A stretch of DNA of 64,000 bases, taken from NCBI RefSeq assembly GCF_900218035.1, contig NZ_OBMR01000005.1:62001-126000 (forward strand). The letters run 5' to 3'. Under the pieces are notes generated by a model. It searched no databases, was not told the DNA's origin, and saw only the letters and a list, made by a program, of their open reading frames with translations. Below, piece after piece: positions 57,499-64,000 of the stretch (its first letter is position 1; each line of letters opens with the position of its first letter). Made by a program: the position numbers and the translations under genes. Source of the stretch: Pseudobutyrivibrio ruminis DSM 9787. Its GTDB lineage: Bacteria; Bacillota; Clostridia; Lachnospirales; Lachnospiraceae.

Positions 57499-58779
57499 TT
57501 AACAATATACCTTTTTGCCTTTGACAAATTTATCCTTAATAATGGCATCGGCATCGTTGTAACACATTCTCTCAATACGCTCTCTGATGGACATATCTCT
57601 CATTGAATACATCTTGCTATCATCGATAACAACTGCATCGAATTCGTATCCATCCTTGAATGTACCAACCTTGCCAAAGTACTCTCCGCCACCTGCTGTA
57701 GCAAGATAGAAAACCTCTTCAAAAGAAAGTGGCTTAACATCTGTATCAACCAGGCGATAGTACATTTTAGATGCCTGCAATGTAATAAGCATTGTCTTAA
57801 GCATATTCATAGATGAACCGGCAGCCACGTCTGTACCAAGACCGACCTTGATGCCTGCATCCAAAAACTTTCTGATTGGAGCGATACCGCTTGTAAGGTT
57901 CATATTGGAATCGGCACAATGAGCAATGTAAGCACCATGCTTTTTAAGGATGCTCATTTCCTCCTCGCCTGAGTATACACAGTGTGCCATGATGGTAGGT
58001 AATTCAGCCGAACCCATAGTATCGAATAGCTCGTATGCATTTGCATAGGAAGTTGATTCAGGAACCAATTCCTTTACCCAAGCGACCTCTGACTGATTTT
58101 CAGAAAGATGAGACTGAATTCTCAAATCTCTTTCAGCAGAAAGCTTTCCCAAGCCTCTCATTAAATCATCTGAACATGATGGGATGAATCGAGGTGTAAG
58201 GATAGGCTTTGTGTTCTTATAGCGACCCTCGATGGCTTGAAGCCAATCTATAGTTGCCTGGAGGGATGCTTCGGCGCTTTCCTCCTGAAGACCTTCGCCA
58301 CCGTTTCTATCCATATTTACCTTACCAACGTATGTGATCACACCAGTATCCTCTAGCTGATCCATGAGGTTGATAGTTGCTTCATTATGCATTGTTCCAA
58401 AAACAACAGCACGAGTTGTAAAGCAACGTCTTAAATCCTCTGCAAAATACCCATATGCCTTTTTAGCATATTCCATATCTGAGTACTTTGCTTCCTCTGG
58501 GAATGTGTAGGTGGTAAGCCACTCCAATAGCTCCTCATCCATACCAATTCCTCGGAATGTGTACTGAGGTGCATGAACATGCAAATCAGTCATGCCCGGG
58601 ATGATTAAACGCTCGCCGTAATCATACAGCTGCAATCCCCTGTACTGCTCAGGGAGCTCTGTGAAGGCACCTTTGCAAATGCCATCCACACAAACAAGAT
58701 AACCTCTATAATATGTAGTTATTCTCTTTTCTGATTCCGAGAAAGCAATGCCTCCTCGTAGTACAAAACTTTCGTTCAT
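57499..58779 (-). CDS. guaD: Guanine deaminase
   Basis: 426 residues of the amidohydrolase superfamily. Metal motif H67-V-H69 in TDLHVHAPQ, then YTFRGIGMDEELLEWL and TYTFPEEAKY, which are specific to guanine deaminase. Later metal histidines lie in RIQSHLSE and MAHCVYS, and the aspartate in GLGTDVAAGSS. It converts guanine to xanthine and ammonia in the cytoplasm. It follows the FakA-tail-like gene by 26 bp and is closed by a terminator. Confidence 0.92.
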   Translation of the reverse strand: MNESFVLRGGIAFSESEKRITTYYRGYLVCVDGICKGAFTELPEQYRGLQLYDYGERLIIPGMTDLHVHAPQYTFRGIGMDEELLEWLTTYTFPEEAKYSDMEYAKKAYGYFAEDLRRCFTTRAVVFGTMHNEATINLMDQLEDTGVITYVGKVNMDRNGGEGLQEESAEASLQATIDWLQAIEGRYKNTKPILTPRFIPSCSDDLMRGLGKLSAERDLRIQSHLSENQSEVAWVKELVPESTSYANAYELFDTMGSAELPTIMAHCVYSGEEEMSILKKHGAYIAHCADSNMNLTSGIAPIRKFLDAGIKVGLGTDVAAGSSMNMLKTMLITLQASKMYYRLVDTDVKPLSFEEVFYLATAGGGEYFGKVGTFKDGYEFDAVVIDDSKMYSMRDMSIRERIERMCYNDADAIIKDKFVKGKKVYC

Positions 58780-58805
58780 ATAAATACCTAACAGGAAGAT
58801 GCAGC

Positions 58806-59072
58806 CTAGCCCTGTAAACCTCTAGCCTGTCTATCCATATCCTCGACTACGATATCGTAAATCTCGCCAAGTGTTCTGCAGTACTCAAGAACCTTCCATG
58901 GCTCATTTGTATGATAGTGAATCTTGATAAGCTCCTCATCACCTACTGCAAGTAAGCTGTCGCCAACAAAATTCTCTGTGATGTAATCGTTGATTGCATC
59001 CTCATCAAGGTCCTCACCCTCGATAAGAAGCTGTGTGTCATATCTAAATTCAATTGTCTGTTCTGGTAACAT
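58806..59072 (-). CDS. Standalone FakA C-terminal-like domain protein
   Basis: 88 residues from ATG 59072 with GGAGG 8 bp upstream. The sequence (TIEFRYDTQLLIEGEDLDED, GDSLLAVGDEELIKIHYHTN, PWKVLEYCRTLGEIYDIVVE) matches the last ~85 residues of FakA/DhaK-related fatty-acid kinases, without the ATP-binding and middle domains. The family role of this segment alone is unknown. It could be a regulatory or scaffold piece. It lies between glgD's terminator and guaD. Confidence 0.75.
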   Translation of the reverse strand: MLPEQTIEFRYDTQLLIEGEDLDEDAINDYITENFVGDSLLAVGDEELIKIHYHTNEPWKVLEYCRTLGEIYDIVVEDMDRQARGLQG

Positions 59073-59130
59073 ATTTATTTCCTCCAAAATTATCTTTTCG
59101 AAAAACTACAGAAATACTTTACCACATCTA

Positions 59131-59172
59131 TAAAAAAAAGGCGAGCCAGTCTGTTAGTTTAGACTGACTCGC
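59131..59172 (-). terminator. Intrinsic terminator after glgD
   Basis: GCGAGTCAGTCT pairs with AGACTGGCTCGC (one G-U pair) around an 8-nt loop on the minus strand, then T8. Confidence 0.92.
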
Positions 59173-59178
59173 TTTTAA

Positions 59179-60297
59179 TTAAAGTTTATCATTACGTTTT
59201 ACATATGTAGGGGTGACAGATTCTGATACAATCTTCTTGATTTTCTTCACCTCAACCCATTTATCCACTACCGCATTTTCGATATAAACTCCATCTCCAA
59301 TATCAGCGTAGGAAAGAATAATTGAGTTTCTAACTACTGCCCCTTTTCCAATATGAACATTTCGTCCGATAATGGAATTTTCAACTGTACCTTCTATCAA
59401 GCCGGCATTACATACCATTGAATTGGTAACACTTGCTCCGTGGAAATATTGGGTTGGGCAAGCGTCTGTTGTCTTGGTGTAGAATGGCCAATCGCTTGTG
59501 AAAAAGTCCATTGCCGTTGCATATTCAAGCATCTCCATATTTGCCCTGTAGTAGTCATCCAAGCTTGTTATTGCTGCAAAGAATCCTTTGTGCTGGTAGC
59601 CTCTCACATCCAGTGTCTCGCACGCTAATGCAATCATGTCCGCAAGAGAATATGCTGATGATTCTTTCTTGGCCTTTTTAATCAAATCAACAAATATTTC
59701 TTTCGACATTACATAGGTGTCCATGCTGATAAGCTTTTCCTTAGCTGTACCCATGTTGCGTTCCAAAGACTGTACGCCCTTTTGCTTATTCAAGGTAACC
59801 ACATTACATGCTCTGTAGTATTCCTTCGCCTGGTCTACCTTATGATAAAGCAGGGTAATATCTGTTCCAGATGCCACATGCTCGTCTAAAAGCTTTTGAT
59901 AATCCTGTTTGTAAATCATGTAGCTAGGAGCCACGATTACATAGTCCTGAGGCATGCGCTCTATCTGCTCCAGGTTTTCCAGATAGGCATTAATATCTGT
60001 GTTGTAGATAGAACTGTGACCATTATTCTGTGTAAATAACAACTGGATGTTGCCTCGTTTTGAATTGATATTGTAGTGGCGTCCATCACCGATATGTTCA
60101 ACAATGGAACGTGGTCTACTGTTCAAATATACGTGTATACGATTTATACCGCTATTGCTCATATTTGAGATAGGAAAATCGATAACTCGAAATCTTCCCA
60201 GAAATGAGAAAGCGCCAATTGGTCTGTAGTCATGAAGACCTTCTACTCTGATATAGTTTGCGGCGGAATTAATCACGCCAAATGCTTTGTTTGCCAT
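59179..60297 (-). CDS. glgD: GlgD, ADP-glucose pyrophosphorylase regulatory-type subunit
   Basis: 372 residues: nucleotidyltransferase fold plus a C-terminal left-handed helix (SVTNSMVCNAGLIEGTVENS, IIGRNVHIGKGAVVRNSIIL). The N-terminal GGRGSRL loop of GlgC is replaced by INSAANYIRVEGLHDYRPIG, so it is probably not catalytic alone and works with GlgC, as in other Firmicutes. It starts 1 bp after the glgC stop. Confidence 0.92.
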   Translation of the reverse strand: MANKAFGVINSAANYIRVEGLHDYRPIGAFSFLGRFRVIDFPISNMSNSGINRIHVYLNSRPRSIVEHIGDGRHYNINSKRGNIQLLFTQNNGHSSIYNTDINAYLENLEQIERMPQDYVIVAPSYMIYKQDYQKLLDEHVASGTDITLLYHKVDQAKEYYRACNVVTLNKQKGVQSLERNMGTAKEKLISMDTYVMSKEIFVDLIKKAKKESSAYSLADMIALACETLDVRGYQHKGFFAAITSLDDYYRANMEMLEYATAMDFFTSDWPFYTKTTDACPTQYFHGASVTNSMVCNAGLIEGTVENSIIGRNVHIGKGAVVRNSIILSYADIGDGVYIENAVVDKWVEVKKIKKIVSESVTPTYVKRNDKL

Positions 60298-60298
60298 A

Positions 60299-61438
60299 TT
60301 AATCCTCCCCCTTTACATTTTTTGCAACAAGAAGGATTTCCTCGCTCTTCTTATTTCCTACTTTGGCGTTCTTTCCTATTCTAATGTTTTCAGCCACAAG
60401 AGCTCTTGTGACAGTGGCTCCTTCTTCAACAATAGCCCCCGGCATAAGCACTGAATCTATTACCTTTGCACCAGGTGCAATCTTCACATTTGAAAAGATA
60501 ACTGACCTGGATACCTCTCCACCTATGTGAGCACCCTGGTTGATATATGCCCCATCGATTTTTGCCGAAGAAGCAATGTACTGTGGAATGATTCCTGTAT
60601 CTTCTGTGTAAATCTTCCATGATGTATCATCCAGATTAAGCTCATTGTCGCTATCCAGAAGATCCATATTGGCTTCCCAAAGGGAATCAATAGTTCCAAC
60701 ATCCTTCCAATAACCTGAGAACTCATAGGCATAAAGCTTTTTATCTCCATTTAACATTACCGGAATAATGTCCTTACCAAAATCATGGCTTGAGTCAGGA
60801 TTCTTCATATCCTCTATCAGAAGCTTTCTCATAGTTTTCCATGTGAAGATATAAATACCCATAGACGCCAGATTGCTCTTTGGTTTCTCTGGCTTTTCCT
60901 CAAACTCGATGATTCTTCGGTTGTCATCTGTGTTCATGATGCCAAATCGACTTGCCTCTTTCATTGGCACACCACGAACAGCTATTGTAGCATCTGCCCC
61001 CATTTCCTTATGGAAAGAAAGCATCTTATCATAATTCATTTTATAAATATGATCCCCAGATAGTACCAAAATGTACTCTGGATCATAAGCATCGATAAAA
61101 TCGATATTCTGAGATATGGCATCTGCAGTACCTCTATAAACATCAAGGCCACAGTCTGCCTTCTCTCTAGGTGTAAGGACAAAAACACCACTATCCTTTG
61201 TGTCCAATCCCCATCTTCCACCTGCCGCAACATAACTATTTAGCAAAACAGATTCATACTGTGTCAAAACACCTACGATATCAATTCCACTATTAGCACA
61301 GTTACTAAGTGGGAAATCGATAATACGATATTTTCCACCGTAAGCAACGGCTGGTTTAGCAACTTTCTTGGTTAACTCATGCAGACGGCTACCACGACCA
61401 CCTGCTAGAATCATAGCTAGCATACTTGTCTGAGCCAT
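60299..61438 (-). CDS. glgC: Glucose-1-phosphate adenylyltransferase
   Basis: 379 residues. [20 protein letters not shown] near 8-27 binds nucleotide; [34 protein letters not shown] and [10 protein letters not shown] form the active site; a left-handed beta helix closes the protein. It makes ADP-glucose from glucose-1-phosphate and ATP for glycogen. First gene of glgC-glgD. The other glycogen genes are not in the window. Confidence 0.95.
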   Translation of the reverse strand: MAQTSMLAMILAGGRGSRLHELTKKVAKPAVAYGGKYRIIDFPLSNCANSGIDIVGVLTQYESVLLNSYVAAGGRWGLDTKDSGVFVLTPREKADCGLDVYRGTADAISQNIDFIDAYDPEYILVLSGDHIYKMNYDKMLSFHKEMGADATIAVRGVPMKEASRFGIMNTDDNRRIIEFEEKPEKPKSNLASMGIYIFTWKTMRKLLIEDMKNPDSSHDFGKDIIPVMLNGDKKLYAYEFSGYWKDVGTIDSLWEANMDLLDSDNELNLDDTSWKIYTEDTGIIPQYIASSAKIDGAYINQGAHIGGEVSRSVIFSNVKIAPGAKVIDSVLMPGAIVEEGATVTRALVAENIRIGKNAKVGNKKSEEILLVAKNVKGED

Positions 61439-61507
61439 ATTATCCCCCCTAACTTTCTTCTTTTATCTCCTTCTGTAAATAAACAACACACTTTATTTAT
61501 AGATAAT

Positions 61508-61536
61508 ATTTTAATAGTTTTGCACAAACAAGGCAA
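61508..61536 (-). promoter_or_regulatory. Promoter for glgCD
   Basis: On the minus strand TTGCCT, a 17-bp spacer and TAAAAT. The start would lie ~60 nt before glgC. The remaining 61537-61658 is AT-rich with nothing else I recognise. Confidence 0.55.
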
Positions 61537-61658
61537 TGTTTTGAGCATTTTTTTATGCATTTTTCTGACACTTGTTGGGCGCAACATAATCAAAATATTG
61601 TTCTGTATTGTCTTAATTTTCGAATAATTCTGAATTTAAAAAAATTGTGGGTTTTCTC

Positions 61659-61687
61659 TTGACTTAGGGGCTGGGCCATAGTATTAT
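61659..61687 (+). promoter_or_regulatory. Promoter for tRNA-Glu
   Basis: TTGACT, a 17-bp spacer and TATTAT, ending 22 bp before the tRNA. A clean near-consensus pair. Confidence 0.75.
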
Positions 61688-61709
61688 ATGTCTTGTCGTT
61701 AGGACATAT

Positions 61710-61781
61710 GGTTCCTTGGTCAAGCGGTTAAGACGTCGCCCTCTCACGGCGAAAACAGCGGTTCGATTCCGCTAGGAACTG
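61710..61781 (+). tRNA. tRNA-Glu (anticodon CUC)
   Basis: GGTTCCTTGGTCAAGCGGTT start, anticodon stem CGCC/GGCG with loop CTCTCAC (anticodon CUC, GAG codon), T-arm CAGCGGTTCGATTCCGCT, and acceptor arm closing as AGGAACT with one G-U pair. CCA is not encoded. Confidence 0.93.
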
Positions 61782-61783
61782 CT

Positions 61784-61813
61784 AAGAGCATCGCAAATGC
61801 GATGCTCTTTTTT
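61784..61813 (+). terminator. Intrinsic terminator after tRNA-Glu
   Basis: AAGAGCATCGC pairs with GCGATGCTCTT around AAAT, then T residues. Confidence 0.93.
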
Positions 61814-61832
61814 GTTATATGTCAATATAAAT

Positions 61833-61862
61833 AAAAAGCGCTAGCTCCTATGCTAGCGCCTT
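61833..61862 (-). terminator. Intrinsic terminator after xylB
   Basis: On the minus strand GCGCTAGC pairs with GCTAGCGC around ATAGGA, followed by T5. It is 6 bp after the xylulokinase stop. Confidence 0.88.
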
Positions 61863-61867
61863 ATTTA

Positions 61868-63325
61868 TTAGAATAAACTCTTTACTGTAGGATAAAGCTT
61901 CTTGAATTCCTGATATCTCTCTTCGTATTTACGAATTAATTCTGGATCAGGCTCTACTGTTGTCTTTACCTTTACAAGCTTATCACAAGCCTCTTCTACA
62001 GTAGCGTACTCGCCGCATCCTACTGCTGCAAGGATTGCGCCACCAAGTCCTGGGCCTTCCTCATTCTCCAAAATATCAAGCTTCAGATTCATAACTGATG
62101 CAATAATCTGCTGCCATAATGGAGACTTTGCACCGCCACCGCAAATCTTGCTTCGCTCAATAATGATACCCTGGCTGCGTGCAACCTCAAGTGAATCACG
62201 AAGGCCAAAAGCTACGCCTTCAAGAACAGCCTGTGTCATATCCTCACGTGTTGTATCCATAGACATGCCGATGAACATAGCACGTGCATCTGGATTGTTG
62301 TGAGGGCTACGCTCTCCCATAAGGTATGGAAGATAGAATACACGATTCTCCCCAAGGTTCTTGATACCAGCCTGCTCTGCTGGATAATCCTTTGTCTTGA
62401 GGATTTCATCCATCCACCACTTATTGCAAGATGCTGCTGAAAGCATACAGCCCATAAGATGATATCCACCATCTGCATGATCAAATGAGTGAAGTGCATT
62501 TGCTGGGTCTACTGTAAAGTTCTTGCTTGAGATAAAGATTGTTCCAGAAGTACCAATTGAAAGATTGCACTTGCCCTCTCCAACTGTACCTGTACCAACA
62601 GCAGCGGCAGCGTTGTCACCAGCACCTGCGATAATCTTTACATCATTTGTAAAGCCAAGCTCTGCTGCAACCTCTGGCTTAATTGTGCCAACTACTTCAT
62701 AGCTCTCATAAAGCTTAGGAAGCTGAGACTCAGAAACATGGCAAATATCCATCATTTCCTTGCTCCAGCATCTATTCTTAACATCAAGTAAAAGCATACC
62801 ACTGGCATCAGAATAATCTGTGCAGAAGCTTCCAGAAAGCTTGTATGCCAAGTAATCCTTTGGAAGCATAATCTTTGCTACCTTAGCCCAAAGGTCTGGC
62901 TCATTTTCCTGCATCCAAAGAATCTTTGGAGCTGTAAATCCAGCAAAAGCAATATTTGCTGTGTAGGCAGAAAGCTTATCTTTTCCAATTACATTGTTGA
63001 GATATTCTGTCTCTTTTCCTGTACGTCCGTCATTCCAAAGAATTGCAGGACGAATAACATTGTCATCTGCATCAAGTGTTACAAGACCATGCATCTGACC
63101 ACCAAAAGAAATACCAGCAACCTTTGTCTTATCAACCTCTGCTGTAAGTTCCTTCAAGCCAGCCATAGACTGAGCCCACCAATCCTCTGGCTTCTGCTCA
63201 GACCAACCTGGATGTGGGAAGCTAAGGTCATATTCCTTTGAAACTATTTTTGCAATCGCGCCATCCCCTGACATCAGGAGTAGCTTAACTGCAGATGTTC
63301 CTAAATCTACACCTATATAATACAT
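61868..63325 (-). CDS. xylB: Xylulokinase (FGGY family)
   Basis: 485 residues, usual length. IGVDLGTSAVK near the N-terminus; GQMHGL with H79 contacting sugar; YSDASGMLLLD; catalytic base D237 in GAGDNAA; and GGGAKSPLWQQI for ATP. It phosphorylates D-xylulose to xylulose-5-phosphate. Related FGGY kinases (for example for ribulose) share much of this, so the sugar is fairly but not fully certain. It follows a fucose-isomerase-family gene, separated by a 138-bp structured element. Confidence 0.88.
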   Translation of the reverse strand: MYYIGVDLGTSAVKLLLMSGDGAIAKIVSKEYDLSFPHPGWSEQKPEDWWAQSMAGLKELTAEVDKTKVAGISFGGQMHGLVTLDADDNVIRPAILWNDGRTGKETEYLNNVIGKDKLSAYTANIAFAGFTAPKILWMQENEPDLWAKVAKIMLPKDYLAYKLSGSFCTDYSDASGMLLLDVKNRCWSKEMMDICHVSESQLPKLYESYEVVGTIKPEVAAELGFTNDVKIIAGAGDNAAAAVGTGTVGEGKCNLSIGTSGTIFISSKNFTVDPANALHSFDHADGGYHLMGCMLSAASCNKWWMDEILKTKDYPAEQAGIKNLGENRVFYLPYLMGERSPHNNPDARAMFIGMSMDTTREDMTQAVLEGVAFGLRDSLEVARSQGIIIERSKICGGGAKSPLWQQIIASVMNLKLDILENEEGPGLGGAILAAVGCGEYATVEEACDKLVKVKTTVEPDPELIRKYEERYQEFKKLYPTVKSLF

Positions 63326-63352
63326 AACTATAATCTCCTTATAAAATAAAAT

Positions 63353-63490
63353 AGTGACTGACTCATAACCTTGGCAAGCGCGAGCAGGGAAGTATCATGC
63401 CGGGGAAGGAGGGTGCCCCTTTAGGGGAGTTTCCTTGCCCGAGTATGAGGGGTGCCCTGCGGGAGCACGAAAGACTAAAAGTCAGTCACT
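63353..63490 (-). repeat. GC-rich rod-like inverted repeat / possible structured RNA
   Basis: The ends AGTGACTGACT (63353-63363) and AGTCAGTCACT (63480-63490) are perfectly complementary. Inside, GCAGGG pairs with CCCTGC, AAGGA with TCCTT, and CCCCTTTAGGGG forms the tip, giving one long rod. GTGC-CCTGCGGGA-GCAC is an alternative hairpin. Base composition is much richer in G+C than the flanking genes. It sits between two co-directional genes with no T tract, so it is not an ordinary terminator. Confidence 0.65.
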
Positions 63491-63497
63491 GCTTATA

Positions 63498-64000
63498 TTA
63501 TCTGAATGGATTCTCTGTTGGGTAACGTACGCCTGCTGGCTGGTTGTATCCGATTTCATCTACCTCTACTCCGATGTACTTGAATACTTCGTAGAGAGCC
63601 TTTCCATAGTGACCGAATGCAACTGCTCCGTGATGTGGGAATCCCTTTTCGATTAACCAGTGACGATAGAAGCGTCCCATTTCTGGAATAGCAAATACAC
63701 CGATTGAACCGAATGACTTAGTACGTACATCAAGAACCTCGCCCTGTGCGATGTAAGCACGAAGGATGTTGTCTGCTGTAGACTGAAGTCTGTAGAATGT
63801 GATTTCACCTGGAGCGATGTCGCCTTCAAGTGTTCCGTTTGTAACTTCCTCTGGAAGTGTACGAGCCATAATCTTCTGGTTTCTCATCTCACAGAATGCA
63901 AGCTTCTTAGAGCATGTATTTCCGCAGTGGAATCCCATGAATGTATCCTGAAGTGTGTAGTTTGTCTTACCCTTGATTTCCTCGTTGTACATATCCTTTG
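63498..64000 (-). CDS. L-fucose isomerase-family sugar isomerase, C-terminal part
   Basis: The last ~167 residues of a larger protein whose start lies beyond the right edge; the frame stays open past the internal ATG at 63992. TFMGFHCGNT, GTLEGDIAPGEITFYRLQST, LRAYIAQGEVLDVRTKSFGS, AIPEMGRFYRHWLIEKGFPH and the final NQPAGVRYPTENPF match the C-terminal end of FucI-type aldose-ketose isomerases (L-fucose or D-arabinose). With xylulokinase next door a pentose substrate is possible. The sugar cannot be fixed from this part. Confidence 0.82.
   Translation of the reverse strand, partial: KDMYNEEIKGKTNYTLQDTFMGFHCGNTCSKKLAFCEMRNQKIMARTLPEEVTNGTLEGDIAPGEITFYRLQSTADNILRAYIAQGEVLDVRTKSFGSIGVFAIPEMGRFYRHWLIEKGFPHHGAVAFGHYGKALYEVFKYIGVEVDEIGYNQPAGVRYPTENPFR

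Overview
The window is a low-GC Firmicutes chromosome segment, most likely from the Lachnospiraceae (Butyrivibrio/Pseudobutyrivibrio-like). This is inferred from the rel-MBL-hemZ-hisS cluster, paired glgC/glgD, standalone FakA-tail protein, YtrA-type GntR-ABC operon and the protein style; no search was run. Most genes are on the minus strand.

Layout. 1-3.8 kb: ilvE, a GGDEF/EAL protein and the start of glyA in one tight operon. 4-6.5 kb (plus): a membrane EAL protein and a flavin-reductase-like protein. 6.5-9.3 kb: an S66 peptidase, a tiny hydrophobic protein and a GPH sugar symporter. 9.3-25.3 kb: a ~16-kb operon of two HD-GYP proteins, three hybrid histidine kinases (two with beta-propeller sensors) and a receiver-only regulator. 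With the GGDEF/EAL genes this makes the first 25 kb very rich in cyclic-di-GMP signalling. 25.3-34.4 kb: siroheme dehydrogenase, LysR, tcdA, larE, hisS, hemZ, an MBL hydrolase and rel. 34.5-35.2 kb: a HigBA-like toxin-antitoxin pair. 35.4-37.1 kb: an ABC-F ATPase. 37.2-44.5 kb: two tandem paralogous adaptor/ATPase/permease (MacAB-like) operons. 44.6-46.5 kb: a GntR-controlled ABC exporter. 46.6-47.6 kb: a P1/DmpA peptidase. 47.7-48.8 kb: a PD-(D/E)XK-like nuclease gene preceded by an unusual 52-bp-period array of inverted repeats. 49.0 kb: tRNA-Leu. 49.3-50.7 kb: an MFS exporter behind a leader-peptide attenuator. 50.8-57.3 kb: the F-type ATP synthase operon, with delta and alpha fused in one polypeptide. 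57.5-61.4 kb: guanine deaminase, a FakA-tail protein, glgD and glgC. 61.7 kb: tRNA-Glu. 61.9-64 kb: xylulokinase and the C-terminal part of a fucose-isomerase-family enzyme.

The observations most worth follow-up are: (1) the phased TACCACTG/CAGTGGTA array upstream of the orphan nuclease; (2) a structured repeat present three times (37.1, 41.0 and 56.5 kb) whose stems covary while its internal sequences are conserved, with one copy inside the atp operon; (3) the atpH-atpA fusion; (4) the large c-di-GMP/phosphorelay operon, in which one HD-GYP domain has HN instead of HD and the three kinases share a conserved C-terminal tail; (5) the attenuator in front of the MFS exporter; (6) a GC-rich rod-like element between the isomerase and xylulokinase genes.

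Start sites were moved from the longest ORF wherever a ribosome-binding site, overlap or promoter favoured another codon. Promoters and terminators were read by eye and have not been tested.
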